30,841 bases of DNA. Source: a virus. Location: the IMG/VR virus record IMGVR_UViG_3300033149_004666, positions 1-30,841 of that record. One strand, written 5' to 3'. Shown here in pieces: positions 15,026-22,088 of the stretch (position 1 is its first letter; the number at the start of each line of letters is the position of its first letter). A model generated the notes under the pieces. It ran no database searches. It worked only from the letters and a program-made list of their open reading frames with translations, and was not told the DNA's origin. The translations under genes were made by a program, and so were the position numbers.

Positions 15026-16072
15026 ATGGCGAGAAAAAGTAGAAGATCATCAATGAGGGACAGGGTAAGAAAGAATTCCGCAGAGGCCCCAAAAAGGGGA
15101 CAAGGGGGAAGCCTTAATCTGCCCGATGGGGTGGAATGGTTCGAGGAGAAGAAACGGATCAAGATTGACATCCTCCCTTATGAGGTCTCTGTCCCGAACC
15201 ATCCCGATGGAGTGGAGCCGGGGGAGCTTTGGTACAAGATGCCGTACAAAATCCACTTCAATATCGGGTCGGATAATTCTGCTTTTGTGTGCCCCGGGAC
15301 TTTTCGGAAGAAGTGCCCGATATGCGAATACCGAGCCCAGTTAGCCCGAAAGGCTGATGCGGATGAAGATATCTTGGCGGCCCTGAAGCCCAAGGATCGG
15401 GTCCTTTACAATGTGATAAGCAGGCAAAGGGACGACGACCCCGACATCCGGGTTTGGGACATTTCTTATTACAATTTCCAGGAGATGCTCGATGAAGAAA
15501 TCGCGGAAGGAGACGAAGAGAACGCGGCCTTCCCTGATCTGGAAGGCGGGAAGACTCTCCGTGTTCGTTTCTCCCAGGAAACCTTCAAGAAGGGCAAATT
15601 TTTCCGTGCCTCTCGGATCGATTTCGACGACAGGGACGATTACGACGAGTCCATTCTGGACGAAGTGGTGCCTCTCGACGCTGAACTGAACGTTCTCCCC
15701 TACAAGGAATTGGAAAAGCGGTTTCTTGAATTGGATGAGGGGGACGAAGATGAACAGGAGGAAGAAAAGACGACCTCGCGTGGCAGAAATCGGCGAAGAA
15801 GGGGAAAACAGGAGGATAAGGAAACCAAGGAAGCCGAGGGCGGCCAGGAAAAGGATACTTCTGGAGACGAGGAAGATCCCGAACCGAGTCGCTCACGGCG
15901 ACGCGGGCGGGGCCGTTCCAGGAATGGGAAGGACGAAGAGAAAGGCAAGGAAAAGGAATCCAAGAACAAGTGCCCGGCCGGGTTCCAGTTCGGCGAAGAT
16001 TTTGATGACCACGTGGAATGCGATGACTGCGACGTCTGGAAAGAGTGCATGAAAGAGGCGGAACAAGGATGA
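15026..16072 (+). CDS. gp32-like single-stranded DNA-binding protein with charged linker and Cys-rich tail
   Basis: A 348-residue T4 gp32-like ssDNA-binding protein. A zinc-site pattern H77-x11-C89-x7-C97-x2-C100 closely parallels gp32 (H-x12-C-x9-C-x2-C). Basic N-terminus (ARKSRRSSMRDRVRK) as needed for cooperativity. From about 238 to 310 the chain is low-complexity, alternating acidic and Lys/Arg-rich runs. The end (CPAGFQFGEDF, then HVECDDCDVWKECMKE) carries four cysteines in a pattern seen at the C-terminus of related phage proteins. AGGAGG at 15014-15019 fixes the start at ATG 15026; TTG at 14993 is unlikely. It overlaps the RecA-like gene by ATGA, consistent with joint function in recombination. 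Confidence 0.85.
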   Translation: MARKSRRSSMRDRVRKNSAEAPKRGQGGSLNLPDGVEWFEEKKRIKIDILPYEVSVPNHPDGVEPGELWYKMPYKIHFNIGSDNSAFVCPGTFRKKCPICEYRAQLARKADADEDILAALKPKDRVLYNVISRQRDDDPDIRVWDISYYNFQEMLDEEIAEGDEENAAFPDLEGGKTLRVRFSQETFKKGKFFRASRIDFDDRDDYDESILDEVVPLDAELNVLPYKELEKRFLELDEGDEDEQEEEKTTSRGRNRRRRGKQEDKETKEAEGGQEKDTSGDEEDPEPSRSRRRGRGRSRNGKDEEKGKEKESKNKCPAGFQFGEDFDDHVECDDCDVWKECMKEAEQG

Positions 16073-17178
16073 GAAGAACGAGAACGCGATCATCCAAGTT
16101 GGCCGAGTCAGTTAAGCGGGGCATAGTCCGACGTTCGACTGAGAAGACGGACGAAGATGCCCTAAAAGGTCACATAAGTTCGGGCTGTGCCTTGCTTAAC
16201 CTGGCTCTTTCCGATAAGGTGGAAGGCGGATTCGGTCTCGGGAAAATGACCAATATCATTGGGGACAGCAGTAGTGGGAAGAGTTTTTTGGCGTTGTCCT
16301 TATTGGCGGAGTGCGCGAACTCGCCCCGTTTCGATGACTACATCTTGGTGTATGACGATGTAGAGCAAGCCTGCGAGTTTGATATCAGGAAGTTGTTCGG
16401 TTCTCGCGCCGCCCAGAAAATCGTTCCCCCCGTATCGGACCCTGACGAGGACGAACCCGCCTATTCGGAAACTATCCAAGATTTCCACGCTAACGTGTTT
16501 CGTTACCTCGACCGAGGGGACCCTTTCATCTATGTCCTCGACTCCTTAGACGCCCTGGATGCGGAAGAGGACCAGAAGAAGGCCCGGGAAATACTGAAAG
16601 CCCGGGAAACGGGAAAGGACATCACTGGGACCTATGGGATGGCCAAGCCAAAGGCCATGAGTTGGCTTCTGCGGCAGATCGTTTCCAAGGTGAAGAGGAC
16701 CGAATCTGCCTTGATAATAATTTCCCAGACTCGCGATAACATCAATCCCATGTCTTTCACTAAGAAGACCCGTTCAGGCGGGCGGGCCTTAAAGTTCTAC
16801 TGTACCCACGAAATTTGGTTAGCAGTAGCTTCCACGATCAAAAAAAAGGACCTCCCTGTCGGGGTTAATGTGCGGGTGAAGATTTCCAAGAACAAGTTGA
16901 CGGGAAAGATGAGACAGGTCGAGTTTCCATTGTATTATTCTTATGGGGTGGATGATATAGGGGCCTCAGTTGATTGGATGATCAAAACGAAAACATGGAA
17001 GAAAAAAGGGGGAAAATATGAGGCCCCGGGTCTCGGTCTGTCCGCAACTAAGAAAGGCTTGATCCGCGCCATTGAAGACGATCCGAATTTGAAGAAACGA
17101 CTGGACCGAGAACTCCAGGAAACTTGGGATGAGATTGAAAGGAGCTTGGATCTCGGAAGAAAGCCGAAATACTCATGA
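16069..17178 (+). CDS. uvsX: RecA/UvsX-like recombinase
   Basis: A 369-residue RecA-family ATPase that should form filaments on ssDNA and promote strand invasion. Walker A is GDSSSGKS at 65-72, after the typical GFGLGKMTNIIG. Further features are the YDDVEQACEF segment, which corresponds to the RecA YIDAE strand, and Walker B FIYVLDSLDAL. The segment SALIIISQTRDNI corresponds to the RecA INQ strand that senses nucleotide. The loop between them (KPKAMSWLLRQIVSK) resembles phage UvsX-type proteins. Start ATG 16069 overlaps the stop of the SSB gene; a GTG at 16045 is less likely. The neighbours (SSB, 5' nuclease, SbcCD) suit recombination-dependent replication. Exact subfamily (RecA, UvsX or Sak4-like) is not certain, hence the cautious name. 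Confidence 0.85.
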   Translation: MRRTRTRSSKLAESVKRGIVRRSTEKTDEDALKGHISSGCALLNLALSDKVEGGFGLGKMTNIIGDSSSGKSFLALSLLAECANSPRFDDYILVYDDVEQACEFDIRKLFGSRAAQKIVPPVSDPDEDEPAYSETIQDFHANVFRYLDRGDPFIYVLDSLDALDAEEDQKKAREILKARETGKDITGTYGMAKPKAMSWLLRQIVSKVKRTESALIIISQTRDNINPMSFTKKTRSGGRALKFYCTHEIWLAVASTIKKKDLPVGVNVRVKISKNKLTGKMRQVEFPLYYSYGVDDIGASVDWMIKTKTWKKKGGKYEAPGLGLSATKKGLIRAIEDDPNLKKRLDRELQETWDEIERSLDLGRKPKYS

Positions 17179-18047
17179 CCACACTTGTTATCGATTGCAA
17201 CAATCTGGGGCACGCGGCGGCCTACACAACGGGATCCTTTTCCTTTGGGGGCCACCCCACCGGGGTTATCTATGGGTTCTTGTCTCAAATCTTATCCTTG
17301 AGCGGTCGATTTCAGACTTCCCGTTTTGTGTTTTGTTGGGACTCCCGCCAGTCTTACCGAAAGTTGATCTATCCCAGATACAAGGAAAACCGCCACAGAA
17401 AGGACCTGTCCGAAGAGGAGCAGGAGAATCTTCGAATCATATTTCACCAATTCCAGCAGCTATATCGAGAGATTTTGCCCAGACTTGGTTTCAAGAATAA
17501 CTATCGACAGACTGGGTATGAGGCTGATGATTTGATCGCTCACGTTGTCCAGAGATTCCCAGGCAACCACGTCATAGTCAGTTCGGACAACGACCTTTGG
17601 CAGTTGATCAATCTGGGACATGGCACTTCCACAGTTATTTTCAATCCCAGGAAGAAAAACATCCTTGACCACGAGCGTTTTATGTCCTCCTTTGGGATCC
17701 CTCCTCGAAAATGGGCGGAGGTCAAGGCCATTGCCGGGTGCTCCTCGGACAACGTTGAAGGGATTCCGGGGGTCGGGGAAAAGACCGCCATCAAGTACCT
17801 TACAGGGGGCTTGACCAAGGGAAAGGTGTACCAGAAAATCGTGTCTTCCGATCCGATTATTCGAAGGAACAGGGAATTGGTCTATCTGCCTTTCGCCGCA
17901 AAGGTCCCTATCAAAATCAAGAGGCTTTACCATCATGAGGTTTTTTCTCCTGATAGGTTTGTCGAAGTATTTGATCAGTTTGGGTTCGAGTCCTTCTTGG
18001 AAAGAGACAAATTCAGAAGATGGGTTAGGGGGTTTTGTGATGCCTAA
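17175..18047 (+). CDS. 5'-3' exonuclease / flap endonuclease (PolA N-terminal type)
   Basis: A 290-residue FEN-family nuclease that removes RNA primers and flaps. Metal-binding acidic motifs are LVIDCNNL near the start, GYEADDLIA and SSDNDLWQL. The helix-three-turn-helix DNA-binding motif is CSSDNVEGIPGVGEKTAIKY. The FVFCWDSR segment and RYKENRH correspond to the usual F(D)...R..Y..YK..R pattern. The length equals the 5' nuclease domain of PolA, so together with the genes at 10943 and 12175 it completes a PolA set in three pieces. It overlaps the gene before it by ATGA and the next by eight bases. Confidence 0.92.
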   Translation: MTTLVIDCNNLGHAAAYTTGSFSFGGHPTGVIYGFLSQILSLSGRFQTSRFVFCWDSRQSYRKLIYPRYKENRHRKDLSEEEQENLRIIFHQFQQLYREILPRLGFKNNYRQTGYEADDLIAHVVQRFPGNHVIVSSDNDLWQLINLGHGTSTVIFNPRKKNILDHERFMSSFGIPPRKWAEVKAIAGCSSDNVEGIPGVGEKTAIKYLTGGLTKGKVYQKIVSSDPIIRRNRELVYLPFAAKVPIKIKRLYHHEVFSPDRFVEVFDQFGFESFLERDKFRRWVRGFCDA

Positions 18048-18429
18048 AGGAAAGAGGATTTTGGTGTCTAGTGCGAAGGCGAAAGGAAGGCATCTTCAGA
18101 GGATGGTAGCGGCCAAGATCTCGAAGTTGACGGGCCTCACTTGTGGGAGAGACGAACAGATTGCCCCTCGGGAAATGGGCCAGAGCGGGGTGGACATCCG
18201 TCTAGTCGCCGATGCTAAGTATCGTTTTCCCTGGTCGGTGGAGTGTAAATTCCAGGAGACTTGGTCGGTCCCCGCTTGGATTCAGCAGGCCAAGACTAAT
18301 AGAATGCCGGGCACCGACTGGCTGTTGGTGATGAAGAAGGCGCGAAGGGATCCCGTGGTCGTTCTCGATATGGATGTTTTCTTTGATCTCCTGCGCCTTA
18401 TACCTGGAGAAAAGAAGGGGCGTAAATAA
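18040..18429 (+). CDS. PD-(D/E)XK nuclease, Holliday junction resolvase-like
   Basis: A 129-residue small nuclease. The catalytic pattern is SGVDIRL (D52) followed by VECKFQE (E68, K70), the PD-(D/E)XK signature, with an upstream helix GRHLQRMVAAKISKL carrying the usual acidic/basic face. Following helix WIQQAKTN and strand DWLLVMKK, then VVVLDMDVFFDLL, complete the minimal fold. Size and neighbours (RecA-like protein, SbcCD) suggest a branch-resolving or recombination nuclease; a VRR-type or resolvase label cannot be chosen by eye. Start ATG 18040 overlaps the end of the 5' nuclease gene; readings that begin earlier shadow that gene. Confidence 0.8.
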   Translation: MPKGKRILVSSAKAKGRHLQRMVAAKISKLTGLTCGRDEQIAPREMGQSGVDIRLVADAKYRFPWSVECKFQETWSVPAWIQQAKTNRMPGTDWLLVMKKARRDPVVVLDMDVFFDLLRLIPGEKKGRK

Positions 18430-19493
18430 TGATTGAATCAGTCAGGATCAAGAATTTCCAAAGCCACGAGGATACCATTCTCCATTTCTCTAGCGGCGTT
18501 AATGTGATAGTGGGGTCCTCCGATTCGGGCAAGTCCGCCATATTGAGGGCGATGATCTGGGTGGCACAGAATCGACCTTCGGGGGATTCTTTCATGTCCT
18601 GGGGCCAGAAGGAAACCTCCGTAACTCTAGGGGTCGGCCATTTCCAGGTAACACGATTGAAAGGGTCTAGTAAGAACGAATACCGGATCGAAGGGCAAGA
18701 AACGAATCAGGTTTTCACTGCCTTTGGCCAAGATGTGCCCGATGATATACCCCGAATTCTGGGAATTGAAGATCTCAACATCCAAAGACAGATGGATGCC
18801 CCCTTTCTGCTCTCTGATTCTTCGGGGGGGGTTGCCCGGCGGTTAAATTCTGTGGTCAATTTAGACAAGATTCACACCAGCCTGTCCAATATCGCCGCAA
18901 TTAAGAGGGAAGAGACACGCGAATTGTCTTTTGTGGAAGAAGAACAGTCTAGGGCGCAAGAAGAGACAAGACAATATTCTTGGATTCCGGACTTCGAGGC
19001 CAAGTTAGGCGTAGCCTCTCACGCGTTTCAGGCACTGAAAGGCGTCTCGCTCAAGCTATCCGAATCCAAATCCTTGTTAGATGACTGGGAGGGTTTGATC
19101 ACTCAGTTGGAAAAATTCGACGAAACAGAGCGCCTCGCCGCAAGAGTGGACAAGGCCATGTCCCATCTTAGCCACATCGAGCGCACCAGAAAGCAGTTGG
19201 GCGAGATCAATTCATTAACACAAGAATGGACCAGGGCGAAGAATCAAAAGAAAAAACTGACCTACATATCCCGGCTCAAGGACAAGATCGAAAAGGCTCT
19301 CGGGATCCACGGTGAACTGAAACAGGTTATCCGGAAAGAAAAGCAAGCCACTTCCCTGATCGATCAGGTGAAAGAAGTCAGTGATGATCTACGGGTGGCG
19401 AAAACTGACTACGAGCAAGCTAGTCGGGAGTTTGATGAGAAGATGAGCGGTCTTCGCGAGTGCCCCTTGTGCGGTTCGGTTTTGGAGGTTTAG
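18429..19493 (+). CDS. sbcC: SbcC/Rad50-like ATPase, N-terminal half ending in a zinc hook
   Basis: A 354-residue half of an SMC-like ATPase. The N-terminus IESVRIKNFQSHEDTILHF with Walker A GSSDSGKS at 29-36 is the SbcC/Rad50 ABC head. A long charged coiled coil follows (about 160-335). The protein ends RECPLCGSVLEV, a CxxC zinc hook placed exactly at the end of the ascending coil. The signature motif, Walker B and H-loop are missing here and are supplied by the gene at 20711. With SbcD at 19495 it should form the MR-like nuclease that processes hairpins, branched ends and stalled forks. ATG 18429 overlaps the preceding stop. Confidence 0.88.
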   Translation: MIESVRIKNFQSHEDTILHFSSGVNVIVGSSDSGKSAILRAMIWVAQNRPSGDSFMSWGQKETSVTLGVGHFQVTRLKGSSKNEYRIEGQETNQVFTAFGQDVPDDIPRILGIEDLNIQRQMDAPFLLSDSSGGVARRLNSVVNLDKIHTSLSNIAAIKREETRELSFVEEEQSRAQEETRQYSWIPDFEAKLGVASHAFQALKGVSLKLSESKSLLDDWEGLITQLEKFDETERLAARVDKAMSHLSHIERTRKQLGEINSLTQEWTRAKNQKKKLTYISRLKDKIEKALGIHGELKQVIRKEKQATSLIDQVKEVSDDLRVAKTDYEQASREFDEKMSGLRECPLCGSVLEV

Positions 19494-19494
19494 G

Positions 19495-20460
19495 ATGAGG
19501 AAAAGGACCAGACGAACTAAGCAGAACGAGATTGGAAGAGTGGATTGTATTTTCACAGCAGACTGGCACTTGCGCCTATCCACACCATCATGCAGAACGG
19601 ATGAAGACTTCTTTTCCAACCAGATTTCCAAGGTCGACCAAATCTTGGAATTATCTTGCGAATATGGTTATTGTCCTGTTGTAGTTGCAGGGGATGTGGG
19701 CCATAGGCCTCAATGGGAAAACCTCCTCCTTACTGAAGTTCTTGGACTGTTACGTGAGTATGAAGAAGTTTCCCTCTGTCTTCTTCCCGGTCAACACGAC
19801 CTGCCTTACCATGTTTTGGCCCACTGGCGAAAGGGAGGTTTAGGTGTTTTGGACACCCTTTTGAATGTATTGGTCTTCCATAATCCGGGACAGGTAAGAA
19901 TATGCCCCGGTTATGATCTTTATTTCTTCCCTTTCGGTTGTGAGATTCGTCCCCCGAAGGTCGAAAGCGGTAATCATAGACGAGTAGCGATAGCACATAC
20001 AATGGTGTACAAGGGGAGGCCCGAATGGCCGGGGCAAGACAAACAAGGAAACACGGCCAAGAACCTCCTGAAAAATCACCCCGAGTACGACCTGATCGTC
20101 ACCGGCGACAACCACGTGACGTTCGTGGAGACTTACAAGGACAGACTCTTGGTCAATCCAGGATCTTTATTGAGGGCGACAGCGGATCAAGCCAATCACC
20201 GACCTTGCGTCTTCTTGTGGGATGCTGAGAGGAACCAAGTGATGCAAAAATTCTTAAAGGTCAAGAAAGGAGTGATAGAGACGAAACGAGTGGAAAGGGA
20301 ACAGAAACGGAATGAGAGAATTGAGGCATTCGTCGCCCGCTTGGGTCAGCAGGAGAAGGACGTGAGCCTGTCCTTCGAGGACAATCTCAAGAAGTACCTA
20401 TCAGAGAACAAGGTGCCCAAATCAGTTTCCAGAAAGGTTTGGAACGCAGTGGAGGACTAA
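19495..20460 (+). CDS. sbcD: SbcD/Mre11-like exonuclease
   Basis: A 321-residue calcineurin-like metallophosphoesterase. Metal ligands appear in order: FTADWHL, VVVAGDVGHRPQW, PGQHDLP (for the usual GNHD), the histidine in VAIAHTMVY and GDNHV (for GHxH), followed by LVNPGSLLR. The segment from about 235 to 321 is helical and basic and would contact the ATPase. It lies between the two halves of its SbcC-like ATPase. GGAGG precedes the ATG. It overlaps nothing and is followed after two bases by a coiled-coil gene. Confidence 0.9.
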   Translation: MRKRTRRTKQNEIGRVDCIFTADWHLRLSTPSCRTDEDFFSNQISKVDQILELSCEYGYCPVVVAGDVGHRPQWENLLLTEVLGLLREYEEVSLCLLPGQHDLPYHVLAHWRKGGLGVLDTLLNVLVFHNPGQVRICPGYDLYFFPFGCEIRPPKVESGNHRRVAIAHTMVYKGRPEWPGQDKQGNTAKNLLKNHPEYDLIVTGDNHVTFVETYKDRLLVNPGSLLRATADQANHRPCVFLWDAERNQVMQKFLKVKKGVIETKRVEREQKRNERIEAFVARLGQQEKDVSLSFEDNLKKYLSENKVPKSVSRKVWNAVED

Positions 20461-20462
20461 AA

Positions 20463-20714
20463 ATGGATCAGATCGCCGACGAATTGATCAGGATGAAGAA
20501 GAAAGTCCAGAAAAGCCTCATCGAGAAGGCCGAACTGGAAGGCCGTCTCAAGGGAGTGAAAGACCAAGCCAAGGAGAAGTTTGGCGTGAACAACATCACT
20601 GAACTCAAGGAACTCCGGAGTCAGTTAGAAGAACAGGTGGATAAATTGGTCGATGAGGTGGAGGGAATGGTCGAGGAACTGAAAGAAGAATTCGAAAGGA
20701 TCCAACAGCCATGA
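20463..20714 (+). CDS. Small coiled-coil protein between the SbcCD genes
   Basis: An 83-residue protein that is almost entirely heptad-like helix: IADELIRMKKKVQKSLIEKA, LKGVKDQAKEKFG, LKELRSQLEEQVDKLVDEVE. It has the length and character of a piece of the Rad50/SbcC coiled coil, but no CxxC hook. GGAGGA precedes ATG 20463, and its stop overlaps ATG 20711 of the C-terminal ATPase half as ATGA. It may extend or bridge the split coil, or simply be an independent small partner. Function is inferred from position. Confidence 0.75.
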   Translation: MDQIADELIRMKKKVQKSLIEKAELEGRLKGVKDQAKEKFGVNNITELKELRSQLEEQVDKLVDEVEGMVEELKEEFERIQQP

Positions 20715-21337
20715 ACCTCGAAACGGAATTGAAGGAACTGAGGACCGCCCTGGAGCAAGAAAAGGGGAAGTTCGCCGAAATACAACGCCGCCTGGACCAG
20801 CTTCGAGACCGAGCCGTGGGGTTGGAAAGAGAAGTGATGAGGACCTTAAAGGCCCAAGCCATCCTTCAACAAGTGGCCCAGAAGACTCAACAGGAGCTCC
20901 AGTACCGAATATCCGAGTTGTGCTCCTTGGCCTTGTATGGAGTGTTCGAGGAGCCGTACGAGTTAGTGCTGGAATTCGTGGTCCGAAGAGGGAAGACGGA
21001 AGCCGATATCTACTTCCTGAGGGATGGGGAGAGGGTAGACCCCTTGACAGCCGCAGGGGGAGGGGTAGTGGACGTGGCGTCCTTCGCCCTACGGATGGCC
21101 CTGTGGACATTGAAACAACCCAGGAGTCGCAATGTGATCCTCCTCGATGAGCCGTTCCGGTTCGTGTCCCGGGAACTACAACCCAAGGCTAGTGCAATGC
21201 TCAAGGAACTATCCAGAAGGCTGGGCGTACAGTTCATCATGGTTAGCCATAGCACCGATCTGGTCGCGGCGGCAGACAAAGTGTTCGAATGCGCCCAGAA
21301 CTCAAAAGGAATCAGCATCGTCAAAGAAGCGGAATGA
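20711..21337 (+). CDS. sbcC: SbcC/Rad50-like ATPase, C-terminal half
   Basis: The 208-residue protein supplies the second half of the SbcC head. It opens with a coiled coil (about 1-65). The ABC signature region is TAAGGGVVDVASFALRMAL at 113-131, Walker B NVILLDEP at 141-148 and the H-loop IMVSHSTDL at 176-184. No Walker A is present, so it must pair with the protein at 18429 to make a working ATP site. Split SbcC-like ATPases occur in phage genomes. Here the two halves flank SbcD and a small coiled-coil gene. The start ATG 20711 is coupled to the upstream gene. Confidence 0.88.
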   Translation: MNLETELKELRTALEQEKGKFAEIQRRLDQLRDRAVGLEREVMRTLKAQAILQQVAQKTQQELQYRISELCSLALYGVFEEPYELVLEFVVRRGKTEADIYFLRDGERVDPLTAAGGGVVDVASFALRMALWTLKQPRSRNVILLDEPFRFVSRELQPKASAMLKELSRRLGVQFIMVSHSTDLVAAADKVFECAQNSKGISIVKEAE

Positions 21338-21620
21338 TGCCCACCTCTCCCCGCATGATAGGCCGCTGCGAACACTGTGGCCGAACGTACCCGAAAACCT
21401 CCAATACTCCCTCCAATGGCGGAGCCTCCGGCGCACGAGAACAAAGGGGAACCTCCGCCCCTGTCGCTCCAAGGACCTCCTCGGCTACAGCCACCCCGAG
21501 TGCGACGGCTACATCCACAATGACAATTGGTGGTTCTGTTCCCTGTGCATCACAAAACGAAATGAGGTCCTGGCCGACAAAGATGAAAGAACGGACGGAG
21601 AGTATCTCTTCTGGACATAA
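21334..21620 (+). pseudogene. Small zinc-finger protein broken by a frame change
   Basis: ATG 21334/21337 overlaps the stop of the preceding gene. The first frame encodes MIGRCEHCGRTYPK, with a CxxC zinc pair. After that it becomes an Ala/Thr/Ser-rich string with no sense of structure. The frame ending at 21618-21620 instead encodes SKDLLGYSHPECDGYIHNDN, then WWFCSLCITKRNE, with the second cysteine pair of a zinc domain, but has no start codon of its own. A frame change between about 21385 and 21470 joins them into a plausible 90-residue zinc-ribbon-like protein. Function unknown. Confidence 0.5.
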
Positions 21621-21638
21621 AAATTCCCACCATAAAAT

Positions 21639-21667
21639 TTGACCCATCCCCCCGAATTCATTATAAT
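21639..21667 (+). promoter_or_regulatory. Near-consensus sigma70-like promoter for the packaging/head genes
   Basis: TTGACC at 21639-21644 and TATAAT at 21662-21667 are separated by exactly 17 bases, which is the optimal spacing. The -10 is perfect and the -35 has five of six consensus bases. It lies in the largest gap near the switch from recombination genes to terminase, 41 bases upstream of ATG 21708. It is the best promoter seen in the window. Confidence 0.75.
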
Positions 21668-21707
21668 ACCTCCTAATACTATACAACGGAAGCGTGGTAA
21701 TGGGGAA

Positions 21708-21875
21708 ATGACCAGAACTAAGAAAAACGGAAACAACAAGAAAAACAACACCTTAGCCCCGAAAGATGCCCGAGGTAAATACTACCTTACCGAGGAACAG
21801 GTGATACAGGTAGAAGCCTTGGCCGCTGCGATGCCATTACACTTTATTGCGGATTACTTTGGTCAATGGGGATAA
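21708..21875 (+). CDS. Terminase small subunit-like, N-terminal HTH fragment
   Basis: A 55-residue product with an Asn/Lys-rich start and then YLTEEQVIQVEALAAAMPLH plus FIADYFG, the first helices of a phage HTH protein of the small-terminase type (LTEEQ...VEALAA....IADYFG). It ends abruptly three residues later. The remaining part of such a protein is encoded in the next frame. The stretch that should contain the recognition helix and following helices (roughly 35-40 residues) is missing, so a deletion with frame change is likely. Start ATG 21708 is chosen because earlier in-frame codons run into the promoter; no clear ribosome binding site is seen. Small-terminase identity comes mostly from its position before the large terminase. 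Confidence 0.5.
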   Translation: MTRTKKNGNNKKNNTLAPKDARGKYYLTEEQVIQVEALAAAMPLHFIADYFGQWG

Positions 21876-22086
21876 GGTGGCCCGCATGTTCTGGCTCAAG
21901 ACACGGGCCGGATTCCGTGAGACAAACAAGGTGGAAGTTACGGGACAGGGCGGAGGCCCCGTGCAGGTGGATGTGGGGGTGAAGTTACGGTCCCTGGACC
22001 TATCGGACTTTACGGACGAGGAGTTGGCCCTAGCGGAAAAGTTGGGCCTACAGGTTAAACAGAAAGACAAGGCGGACGAAAACTAG
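21847..22086 (+). CDS. Terminase small subunit-like, C-terminal fragment
   Basis: The frame encodes NGDKVARMFWLKTRAGFRET followed by a hydrophilic, acidic tail (SDFTDEELALAEKLGL). NGD...MFWLKT.AGWRE is the usual second half of phage small terminase/HTH proteins whose first half is at 21708. A TTG at 21847 and an ATG at 21886 could start it, but neither has a convincing ribosome binding site. It most likely represents the rest of one gene after a frame change near 21860. It ends two bases before the large terminase. Confidence 0.5.
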   Translation: MRITLVNGDKVARMFWLKTRAGFRETNKVEVTGQGGGPVQVDVGVKLRSLDLSDFTDEELALAEKLGLQVKQKDKADEN

Positions 22087-22088
22087 AC

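Noticed and set aside
21400-21642. Ala/Thr/Ser-rich continuation of the zinc protein's first frame to 21642.
   Set aside because: The sequence looks like random out-of-frame translation; the other frame carries a credible cysteine motif.
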